DNA from: Parvularcula sp039818345 | GTDB lineage: Bacteria; Pseudomonadota; Alphaproteobacteria; Caulobacterales; Parvularculaceae | DNA length: 64,000 bases | Direction of reading: 5' to 3' | Assembly: GCA_039818345.1 (NCBI GenBank) | Contig: JBCBUC010000005.1 | Span: 1-64,000, forward strand | Shown: positions 1-6,690 of the stretch, piece after piece | Layout: every line of letters starts with the position of its first letter | How positions within the stretch are numbered: position 1 is the first letter of the stretch | The notes under the pieces: generated by a model | Seen by the model: only the letters and a program-made list of their open reading frames with translations | Databases searched by the model: none | What the model was told of the DNA's origin: nothing | Made by a program: the position numbers and the translations under genes

Positions 1-153
1 TTTATAAAAATCATAAAATTTGTCAACTATAGATCGTATGTCGAGGCCGAAAAGAAAGATGCCAAAATACAGGTGCTATTGGAAAAAAATAATAGCTATC
101 GAACAATGTGTGCATTGTTTATATGCCTGCTTCTAACAGTACCAATAAAATAA
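1..153 (+). pseudogene. Fragment of a small membrane protein, enters from the left edge
   Basis: Frame 1 is open from the first base to a TAA at 151-153 and reads as protein rather than noise: a lysine/glutamate-rich stretch (EAEKKDAKIQVL) then NNSYRTMCALF and a hydrophobic end. It looks like the middle part of the same small membrane-protein family whose N-terminus lies in the opposite direction at 96-293 (inference from resemblance to remembered family members, not from a search). The two pieces meet head-on around a short palindrome at 102-119. It may be the intact 3' part of a gene that starts outside the window, or a rearranged fragment. AT-rich compared with the rest of the window. Confidence 0.4.
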
Positions 154-293
154 TACAAAAATATTCCAATTACGATATCGCTTTGAATAAACTGGGTACC
201 AAAATGTCGATCTGCGACAAAACAAAATACCGTTCCCGGAAGTAAATTGTTGAAAATATCATATGATGAAATCTTATCGAGAAATTCGCTCAT
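96..293 (-). pseudogene. N-terminal fragment of a small membrane protein
   Basis: 65 codons. The start MSEFLDKISSYDIFNNLLPG followed by a hydrophobic segment (IVIGIFLYYFIG) is typical of the N-terminus of a small uncharacterised membrane-protein family found in accessory DNA. Similarity stops after GTVRSR, and the frame ends a few codons later inside the palindrome 102-119. The part that should follow appears to be encoded on the opposite strand (1-153). I read this as a gene broken by an inversion or by fusion of two inverted copies. Function unknown. Confidence 0.4.
102..119. repeat. Short inverted repeat at an inversion junction
   Basis: AACAATG-TGTG-CATTGTT, a perfect 7-bp inverted repeat with a 4-nt loop. 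It lies exactly where the two oppositely directed fragments of the membrane-protein gene meet, so it is a candidate recombination or fold-back breakpoint. Confidence 0.5.
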
Positions 294-699
294 TTGATGC
301 CCGTACGACCTTCTCTATGTTGAATTGATAGCCAATGCGTATCATGCAAACTAACTCACACCAAAGCACGTTTACCACATTTTGCTTAGGGGCCAGCCCC
401 TCGGTGCACTTCAGCAAAAATAGACGGTCTCCCGAGGCTCGCGGCAAGCGGCTGCGCCCGCCGTCGATTTTTGCCTCCGTTTGCACACACCGATTTCGCC
501 AATGGCCAGGGTTGCAGAGCAACCCTCTCTTTATTGTGGGAGAAAGGTCACCGCCCCAGTAGAATGCTCCGTGGGCGTTTGGCTCGTAGCTGTTCTCGCT
601 ATTTCTTCCATTTTCCTTAGGCTCCCCGGCGTTCTGCTTCAGGGTTGCCCAGTAGATGTCGCGCTCGCGCTGTAAGCGCCGTTCATCCTCAAACAGCAT
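274..699 (-). CDS. Uncertain ORF downstream of the relaxase pseudogene
   Basis: 141 codons, preceded by TATAAT and AGGAC close to the ATG. The first ~55 residues (MLFEDERRLQRERDIYWATL...) are charged and gene-like. The rest runs through the structured repeat at 385-525 and overlaps the start of the membrane-protein fragment, so the real gene, if any, may be shorter. No family recognised. Confidence 0.2.
   Translation of the reverse strand: MLFEDERRLQRERDIYWATLKQNAGEPKENGRNSENSYEPNAHGAFYWGGDLSPTIKRGLLCNPGHWRNRCVQTEAKIDGGRSRLPRASGDRLFLLKCTEGLAPKQNVVNVLWCELVCMIRIGYQFNIEKVVRASNERISR
385..525. repeat. Structured element A (copy of element at 3018-3178)
   Basis: Three features in order: AGGGGC-CA-GCCCCT hairpin (389-402); an inverted repeat AAAAATAGACGG / CCGTCGATTTTT (11 of 12) enclosing GGTCTCCCGAGGCTCG; and a hairpin GGGTTGC-AGA-GCAACCC around 509-525. 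The same three parts occur in the same order at 3018-3178, so the two copies flank the mobilization module at 733-2475. Probably a transfer or recombination site, or a structured RNA; function not established. Confidence 0.4.
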
Positions 700-732
700 C
701 GTCTTGTCCTATTATAGTGTGAGGATGGGCCA

Positions 733-2046
733 TCATGGCTCCATGCCGGGGCCATCACGGGCACGGCTGCGCGTCGGTGTTTGCCGTTTGGCTTCCCGCA
801 GTTTGATGTATTCCTGCCTGCGTTGCTCGACATCCGGCGGCAGTGCGTCACGGATGTTTTGAATATCAGTGGCGATATCTTAGGCTACGGCCTCGCCCTT
901 TTTGGCAAGAGCGGCTTTTTTCTCATCCGTGGCCTGAACAGCCCTCATATGGATTTGCTCAAGCCGTTGCTGTTCCTGCCCGTCACGCTCTTGGCTTTGC
1001 GCAAATTCCGCGCGATTGTGCCGTCCAGTCACCCGATCCAACAAACCCCATAGGCCGCCTCTGAAACGGGACTGTCGATCTGCATTCTCTTGTGCGGCGC
1101 GAGCTGATTGATGCTGTTCAAGCGTACGCTGTTGTTCCCGGTGCGGTTCGGCCTTTTTGGTTTCTTCGACCTTCAACCGCTCCAGCTTTTGCTCTTGCTG
1201 CTGCGTCTGTTCGGTTTTGATCTCATCAAGCCGCTTGGTGATGAGATTGGCAGCCTCAAAATGCGCCTCGTCTTTGGTCAGCAAATCCTCATGACTGCCA
1301 AACCGCGCCGGCGTATCCTTCGCCTTCACCTCGGCATATTTTGAGATGGAATAGGCTTCACCCTGATAATCCATCGCGAGGAACCCGCGCCGATCTCCTT
1401 GCGCCAGAATAAGCCAGCGCTCTTTCAAAGCATGGGCGAAAGCCGCTTTTGAATCCGACTGCTCCCAGCATTCCGAGATCAGGCTCTTCAGCGCCTTCAC
1501 ATCTTTCTTGGCGCGTTTGGCTTGCTGCCATTCGGCCAATGTGAAATTGCTGGGGTTGCGACAGAGTGGGTTTTGATGCCCATTGGGCATCTCCCAGCCA
1601 TGCTCCCGGTAAAGCTCGCGGGAGAAGTCCTGCAAACGCCGCTTGTGGTAATCCATCGGGATTGCCTTCATCTCGGACGAATCAATGCGTGACCACCCAG
1701 CATGACAGTGTCGGCGCGATATTCCGTCCTCCCCTTTTTTCTAATGAAAGACGATGGCGCGGGGCTGACCCGCCAGACCCAACCTATCTTCAGCTTGATC
1801 AACCGCACGCTCAAACGCATCGACATCCACCGCCTCGTTTTTGGGCGGGTTGAGAGAGAGCGAGAACAGGAACTTCTCGCATTTCGTGCCGCGTGAGACC
1901 GCTTGGGCTTCATTGAGCGCACCCGTGAGAGTGTCAGACACAAAGCCTGACACCTCGTATACGTCGACCTTTTCATTATTGTGCGCATTCAAAAGGTGCT
2001 GGGCGAGGCCCTGTGCCGAGCCTCGGGAATTGCCAACAAGGATCAT
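733..2046 (-). pseudogene. Relaxase (MobA/VirD2-type) broken by two stop codons
   Basis: One continuous frame of 437 codons would encode a mobilization relaxase the same size as the paralogue at 33721-35019 (432 aa). It is cut by TAG at 1741-1743, just after RAIVFH, and by TAA at 880-882 near the C-terminus. Reading through, the frame gives the histidine motif RRHCHAGWSRID and then ELYREHGWEMP. The tail after the second stop ends in RDGPGMEP, similar to RDGPELER at the end of the intact copy at 12016-13503. There are also about five extra codons between the first stop and the HxH motif, and the conserved V before WSRI is G. The protein would nick oriT for conjugative mobilization. Here it is presumably dead unless amber is suppressed. 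Confidence 0.8.
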
Positions 2047-2049
2047 AGG

Positions 2050-2475
2050 TCAATCTCTGACTTTGAGATCAAGCGCCTCGATCAAGGCCATGCGCATTTG
2101 GCGAATGTCCGCACACGCCGCCCATAGCTCTTGCTGTACGTCATCATCCACAGGCAGTCGCCCCATATGCGCTGCCTTGGCGATCTGGTTCATGTTGGAT
2201 GACAAGCGGGACTGACCGAGCAGGGCCAGCGCCTTGCTCAACGCGGCATGATCCATTGAAGGCAAACGGCGATTGCATGCACGCCGGCTGACGGCATCGC
2301 CCAAGAGCTTCTCGCGGATATAGGCGCTTAAGGGCCGCGCACCTGCCTTAGCGTTAAGCAACGCTCGCTCTTCTTCCGTGGCACGAAACGACAAAGGCGG
2401 AAGACGTTTTCGTTTGTTAGCTTGCGGAAGCTTCGCGCTTTCTCTGAAAACATCGCTTACGGAGGAGTTATTCAT
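2050..2475 (-). CDS. MobC-like relaxosome accessory protein
   Basis: 141 aa, starting at MNNSSVSDVF. The conserved core KRLPPLSFRATEEERALL...GARPLSAYIREKLLG is the DNA-binding part of plasmid MobC-type proteins, followed by a helical C-terminus with LALLGQSRLSSNMNQIAKAA. Such proteins bind oriT and help the relaxase open the nic region. Its stop lies 3 bp from the relaxase start, so the two are one operon; paralogous pairs sit at 12016-13921 and 33721-35495. A longer frame to 2613 exists but the extension does not match the paralogues. The gene is intact although its relaxase partner is not. Confidence 0.75.
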   Translation of the reverse strand: MNNSSVSDVFRESAKLPQANKRKRLPPLSFRATEEERALLNAKAGARPLSAYIREKLLGDAVSRRACNRRLPSMDHAALSKALALLGQSRLSSNMNQIAKAAHMGRLPVDDDVQQELWAACADIRQMRMALIEALDLKVRD

Positions 2476-2560
2476 CGATAAACTCCTCATACTCAATATC
2501 TTCTGCTTGAAGTTGCCGTTCCCAGTCAGCTGATGTCTGGTAGAAGGTTTTGGATAAGCC
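2468..2560 (-). pseudogene. Remnant of the micro-gene upstream of mobC
   Basis: The C-terminal part of a small ORF that overlaps the mobC start by a few bases. It reads SKTFYQTSADWERQLQAE and ends EYEEFIDE. The same DWE..L motif is found in small ORFs directly upstream of mobC at 13918-14025 and 35492-35620. No start codon is found in the expected place; the in-frame ATG lies much further upstream (2686) behind unrelated residues, so the 5' end seems lost or replaced. Confidence 0.45.
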
Positions 2561-3017
2561 ACTGTTCTGGAACGCTTTTTCCTCGCCAGAAGGGCAGAGT
2601 GATTGGACGCCAACCCTTCTTAATGGGTTGAGGCCGAGGCCGTGGTTTCTTCGCTGGCCACTTTCGGGACATCTTAGGGTTCCCATTCATCTGTTCAGAC
2701 CAATGAGAACTGTACAGCATGGCTATGCTTGCGAACTGTCTTTCACGACCAAGGATGTGCTCGATCCAGGCCATACGTTGAGGACATCTCCAGCGACGTC
2801 ACCGTTGCAAGGAGCGAGGCTGGTTTCAACTTACGGAACGTGTGCCTACGGCGACCCGCAAGCTGTGCGTCGGTAAACCGACGCTGCTTGCCAGGGAGGC
2901 GCTGCGCCCTCCCGTGGACCCTCCAGCTATAGTTCAGAATCGGCCTCGAGCCGAACCTGAACCAACCAATCGTTTCGCCGATTGATCACGACCAGCCTAT
3001 CGTGTCTGGACCACTTC
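2561..3017. other. Gap without a convincing gene
   Basis: The ORFs here (for example 2526-2774 minus and 2550-2876 plus) do not resemble known proteins and overlap one another. The segment GTGCGTCGGTAAACCGACGC (2868-2887) forms a short stem, and GGGAGGCGCTGCGCCCTCCC (2895-2914) is a strong inverted repeat. Together with element B it is the likely oriT side of the mobilization module. Confidence 0.35.
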
Positions 3018-3178
3018 TTTGAGGGGCATTTCGCTGCCCCTCTGCTCAAGGACGCGGTCTCCCGAGCCTCGGCATCGATGATGCCTGCGGCCGCCCCGCG
3101 GCGCATCCTGCGCCGTCTTCGATCCTTGACCATTCACCCAGCACACTCACCGTTCAGGCAGGGTTGCAAGCAACCCAA
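3018..3178. other. Structured element B, candidate oriT
   Basis: Homologous to element A at 385-525: hairpin GAGGGGCA/TGCCCCTC, then GGTCTCCCGAGCCTCG inside an inverted repeat, then hairpin GGGTTGC-AA-GCAACCC. Unlike A it contains CATCCTGC at 3104-3111, inside the palindrome GGCGCA-TCC-TGCGCC. MOBP relaxases of the IncP type nick at YATCCTG|Y, so this is a possible nic site. It lies upstream of mobC-relaxase, where an oriT is expected. Inference only. Confidence 0.35.
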
Positions 3179-3230
3179 AGTCGATTTTGCAACAAAGATC
3201 TTTATACAAATGAATATCGACTCCTGGCGG

Positions 3231-3653
3231 GTTGGTATCCACGCCCCCGCAAAAGGGCGACAAGTCATGGTGCGCTGAATCCACAGCTTAGCCCAGTTTC
3301 TATCCACGCCCCCGCGAAGGGGCGACCTTTCCGCTATGGCATCTACCCAGAATACAAAGCGTTTCTATCCACGCCCCCGCGAAGGGGCGACGAGAGCCGA
3401 CAGCTTCGCGACCTGCGCCGATCGATGTTTCTATCCACGCCCCCGCGAAGGGGCGACGTTGCACTGACGATTTCGTCGCTAATCTCTGCAAGTTTCTATC
3501 CACGCCCCCGCGAAGGGGCGACTTCAGCATCTCATCGAGACGACCCCGCCCAGCGGTTTCTATCCACGCCCCCGCGAAGGGGCGACTTTGGCTGCGGCCT
3601 TATCATCCTCTTTGCTGGCCTCGTTTCTATCCACGCCCCCGCGAAGGGGCGAC
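3231..3653 (-). CRISPR. Type I-C CRISPR array, 7 repeats, 6 spacers
   Basis: Repeats of 31 bp start at 3231, 3296, 3361, 3427, 3492, 3556 and 3623. The plus-strand repeat begins GTTTCTATCCACGCCCC and ends GGGGCGAC. Spacers are 34, 34, 35, 34, 33 and 36 nt. Read on the minus strand the repeat has a 6-bp stem (CGCCCC/GGGGCG) followed by the 11-nt handle TGGATAGAAAC, as in I-C systems where Cas5c cuts the precursor. The crRNA strand is therefore minus, the same as the cas genes, and the leader lies on the cas2 side. The repeat farthest from the leader (3231-3261) has four substitutions, as usual for the trailer end. Confidence 0.97.
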
Positions 3654-3828
3654 TGCTTGGCTCTAGCCTTCTGTAAGCACTGAAGAAAGCGCGGCCAGGG
3701 CGCGAACCGACCCGCCAACGGACTTCTGACCAAGCACACACCTCGATCTCACAATTAGAACCAATCAAATCAAATAGCTGGTAAGGCGCGGAGTACAGGG
3801 CTGGTCGCTGGTCACTTGCGGTCCGCGC
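3654..3828 (-). promoter_or_regulatory. CRISPR leader
   Basis: The 175 bp between the cas2 stop and the leader-proximal repeat. It holds an AT-rich patch (about 3758-3779) that could carry the array promoter on the minus strand. No ORF of note. New spacers are expected to enter at 3653. Confidence 0.6.
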
Positions 3829-4119
3829 TTAGAAAACCAAAGGTCCGCCTAGGTCCCGCGTTGGGTTCGCACCAATGTGTTCGACACGCCGCCGCCAGTT
3901 TGAGCCCAGGCGGTAGAAGCGCAGGCTATCGACCATTGGATCCATCTCGGCAAGGAGTGTTGCGCGAAGGTTGGTCCACTGTGCTGGATCAACTTCAATC
4001 TCAAAAACGGAAGCTTGCACCCTCTGGCCAAAGTCAAGGCACACCCTGCTGATGCGTCGCAGGCGTCTTTGGCCCCCCGGTGACGTGACAGCAACATCGT
4101 AGCTCACGAGCATCATCAT
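3829..4119 (-). CDS. cas2: CRISPR-associated endonuclease Cas2
   Basis: 96 aa, the usual size. It starts MMMLVSYDVAVTS, the beta-strand 1 with the conserved Asp of Cas2, and carries RLRRISRVCLDFGQRVQ and a C-terminal RFYRLG. Cas2 forms the adapter dimer of the Cas1-Cas2 integrase that inserts new spacers. It is 4 bp from cas1 and is the last gene of the cas operon; the leader follows directly. Confidence 0.95.
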   Translation of the reverse strand: MMMLVSYDVAVTSPGGQRRLRRISRVCLDFGQRVQASVFEIEVDPAQWTNLRATLLAEMDPMVDSLRFYRLGSNWRRRVEHIGANPTRDLGGPLVF

Positions 4120-4123
4120 TGGC

Positions 4124-5158
4124 TCACCGCAACAGAAAGGGAGGGTACGCGTCGAGCTCCCCGCGTATGTGCCTTGCCAAAAGCTGGGCCTGCAGGAACC
4201 ATAGCAAACCTGTAGTCGTCTTCTCGCCGATGAAGCTATGCGTTAGCTCAGCGCGTTTTTTCTCCTGATATGCCGCCAAGACTTCCTTTCGAGGCTTGTC
4301 TTTAAGAACCACCGCGCCGCCTGGCTTGGTCTCAAAGTCGGAAAGCTGAACCTGACGCCGGTTGATCAAGGAAAGGACGAAGCGATCCGCAAACGAAGCA
4401 CGAAACTCCTCGGCTAGGTCTAGAGCTAAGCTTGGACGTCCAGGACGGTCTCTGTGAAGAAACCCAGCCTGAGGATCCAAACCGACGCTCTCGAGCGCTG
4501 ACCTGCAATCATGGGTGAGTAGAGCATAAGTCAGCGACAAGAGGGCGTTCACAGGATCAGTCGGTGGGCGCCTTGTCCGTCCTTGAAAACCGAAGTCTGG
4601 ACGGCGGATTAACAACCTGAATACCCCAAAGTAAGCCGCCGCACCCTCTCCTTCGTGGCCCCTCAACACATCGGTTGACTGGTCCTTTCCGCAAGCTCTG
4701 ATCGCAGCCGCCAAGGCGCCGCGTGCATCCTCAATGGCCCGTTGTTCTTCATCGGAGGTATCGTCACGGTGTTCTCGCAGGAAGCGCGTGAGAATCTGAC
4801 GCTGGTTCGCCATCTTTGCCGTCACGAAGGAGCGGACAATCGAGCTACATTTGGCTTCTTCCTGGGTCGCGGCGTACTGGGCGCGACGTAAAAGAATGTT
4901 GCCAGAAACTGGCCCATCAATCCGTGCTCTGAACTTACCCCAACCAGTCATCAACGAAATAGTTGTTCCTTGGTCAGCACAGTGACCGATCAACGGCATC
5001 GAAAGTCCAGCGCGGCCAAAAGCAACGATGCCGCCAAGATGATGAAGCGGAACCCGTCCTGCCACTTCGCCTTCCACCTCAACGACCACATTCTCTCCGT
5101 CCTTGCGGAGCCACGCTTCATCTGAGGTCACGTAGAGAGTGTTGAGGTGCCGCCTCAT
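4124..5158 (-). CDS. cas1: CRISPR-associated integrase Cas1 (type I-C)
   Basis: 344 aa, starting MRRHLNTLYVTS. This ATG overlaps the cas4 stop (ATGA), so I prefer it to an upstream start at 5224. It has the Cas1 N-terminal beta domain and the alpha-helical catalytic part with NALLSLTYALL, the conserved AGFLHRDRPGRPSLALDLAEEF segment (split here as AGFLHRDRPGRPSL and ALDLAEEFR), which contributes the metal-binding His and Asp/Glu residues. It integrates pre-spacers at the leader end together with Cas2; Cas4 encoded next door trims them and checks the PAM. Confidence 0.95.
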   Translation of the reverse strand: MRRHLNTLYVTSDEAWLRKDGENVVVEVEGEVAGRVPLHHLGGIVAFGRAGLSMPLIGHCADQGTTISLMTGWGKFRARIDGPVSGNILLRRAQYAATQEEAKCSSIVRSFVTAKMANQRQILTRFLREHRDDTSDEEQRAIEDARGALAAAIRACGKDQSTDVLRGHEGEGAAAYFGVFRLLIRRPDFGFQGRTRRPPTDPVNALLSLTYALLTHDCRSALESVGLDPQAGFLHRDRPGRPSLALDLAEEFRASFADRFVLSLINRRQVQLSDFETKPGGAVVLKDKPRKEVLAAYQEKKRAELTHSFIGEKTTTGLLWFLQAQLLARHIRGELDAYPPFLLR

Positions 5159-5775
5159 ACCAGGGATCTCTTCAGTTCCCGATCCAACCAGCTCGATGCC
5201 GCCATAGTCACTTGCGGACGGCAAATCTGCAGGAGGGAGCAGTTACCGCATTTAGAAGGCTCATAGTTGGGAGGTGGTGTGATACCGCTTAGCACCATGC
5301 TTAGTGCCAATCTGGCAGTTCTTGCAGTCAGTTGGCGCAGCTCAATGTCGAACGTGACAGTCAGTCTACGGCGCGTTTTGCCGTAGAAGATAGCGCCTTC
5401 GTTGACCTCGACTCCATGCATCTCCTCAAGGCATATGGCCTGAGCGCAAAGCTGTACCTCATCCGCACGGTTCGCTTTAGGTTTTCCGCGCTTGTACTCC
5501 ACGGGATAGGGCTTCCCCTCGCGGTATTCGACGACATCGCATACGCCGAAGGCACCCAAGGCTTCGGACCGTACGGGAAGCGCCGACACCAACCTGACAC
5601 CGGACCGCTTTTCTCCACGAGGCTTGTCCACCCGTTCATGGAGTAGGCGTCTTTCAGCCGTGGCCTCACTCTCCGCCCACTGACACTCCACATGTATCAG
5701 TGCACACTGCCTAGGACAGTAGATATAGTGCTGGAGCGCAGAAAGTGGCAGGTCGTAGGCGTCTCGGTGGGCCAT
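5155..5775 (-). CDS. cas4: CRISPR-associated exonuclease Cas4
   Basis: 206 aa. An N-terminal Cys (YCPRQC) and a C-terminal CGNCSLLQIC cluster make the four-cysteine iron-sulfur site. The RecB-type nuclease core is seen as CDVVEYREGK, then PVEYKRGKPK and EVQLCAQAICLEE. Cas4 processes pre-spacers and selects their PAM end in I-C adaptation. It lies 3 bp after cas7 and overlaps cas1. Confidence 0.95.
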   Translation of the reverse strand: MAHRDAYDLPLSALQHYIYCPRQCALIHVECQWAESEATAERRLLHERVDKPRGEKRSGVRLVSALPVRSEALGAFGVCDVVEYREGKPYPVEYKRGKPKANRADEVQLCAQAICLEEMHGVEVNEGAIFYGKTRRRLTVTFDIELRQLTARTARLALSMVLSGITPPPNYEPSKCGNCSLLQICRPQVTMAASSWLDRELKRSLV

Positions 5776-5778
5776 GGA

Positions 5779-6690
5779 TCAGAGCATACGGATCGCTTCG
5801 ATACCGTCCGGCAAGGCTGCCTCGTCAAAGACAATTTCATAGTCCTCGAACGCTGTTGGAGGTGTGCCTTCCCTATCCTCCTCCCAGCGCTTTACCGTGA
5901 CGCTGTCAAAGAGCTTTCTGGCCGGAGCGTTACCAAGATCGTTCTGGTGCTTGAAGACAATCAAGCCGCGGGCTGTCATCTCTCCGCGTGCAGCAGAGCG
6001 GTCATGGTCGAACATGTTGAGAAGAGCATGCCAGAAGATCTCAAGGTCATCTTCGGTTAAACCAGTGCCGATTTCGACTTCGGAACCGTCTCCCAACTTC
6101 CGAGTTGCATTGGCAAGGCGGGCATTGACGAAGCCGTGGCAGCGATAAAGTGCGTAAGGAACCGTGTATTTGCGTCCCATTGTACGTTCTTTATCAGCGT
6201 CTTTCTCATTCGTGACTGAGCTCCTGGTGATTGAGTGCTCCGTCGGCACAATCGGATCAAGGCTTTCAGAGAATGTTAGCTGAAGTGGGCCGCGCACCTG
6301 ACCAGCATTAACCTCAGTGCTCATTACAGCGCCGAAGGCCCGGATGTCCCAAAAATTGTCGCACATCCAGCGGGTGACTTGGCGAGCCTTCGCCTCCTCC
6401 TTGGGAAGCTTCTTTGCGACCGGCTTTTCGCCAATCGCCTCATAAGCTTCAGAATGGACATTGTTCAGTATACCGCCATCATTCATATAGATGCGGTACC
6501 CCGGTGACTCCTCTTTTGCCAGCGCAACATAGTTGCGCACCTTTCGTTTGAGACAAACATCGGTGACGAGGCCGTGGCTTGTATCGGGGTCGAGACGCGG
6601 CATGTTCCCGGCGTCGGGATCACCATTAGGATTGCCGTTTTCAACATCGAACAAGAAAACGAACTCGTAGCGGTTAGCGATCGCGTTCAT
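5779..6690 (-). CDS. cas7c: Cascade backbone protein Cas7c (Csd2)
   Basis: 303 aa, the normal length for Csd2/Cas7c. N-terminus YEFVFLFDVENGNPNGDPD is the typical RRM start of the family, with GDPDAGNMPRLD and later MSTEVNAGQVRGPLQLTF and HSITRSSVTN. Several copies coat the crRNA spacer in the I-C effector complex. The start overlaps the cas8c stop by 4 bp, so translation is coupled. Confidence 0.95.
   Translation of the reverse strand: MNAIANRYEFVFLFDVENGNPNGDPDAGNMPRLDPDTSHGLVTDVCLKRKVRNYVALAKEESPGYRIYMNDGGILNNVHSEAYEAIGEKPVAKKLPKEEAKARQVTRWMCDNFWDIRAFGAVMSTEVNAGQVRGPLQLTFSESLDPIVPTEHSITRSSVTNEKDADKERTMGRKYTVPYALYRCHGFVNARLANATRKLGDGSEVEIGTGLTEDDLEIFWHALLNMFDHDRSAARGEMTARGLIVFKHQNDLGNAPARKLFDSVTVKRWEEDREGTPPTAFEDYEIVFDEAALPDGIEAIRML

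Noticed and set aside
1668..1988. Alternative frame through the relaxase pseudogene
   Set aside because: It is a shadow frame; the conserved relaxase motifs before and after 1741 are in one other frame, interrupted by TAG.
2927..3133. 68-codon ORF on the minus strand through structured element B
   Set aside because: Arginine-rich low-complexity start and full overlap with hairpins; no family resemblance, although its end (SDRLVV-like) looks slightly protein-like.
3164..3676. 170-codon plus-strand ORF with repeated STPPRRGD-type segments
   Set aside because: It is the translation of the CRISPR repeats, not a protein gene.
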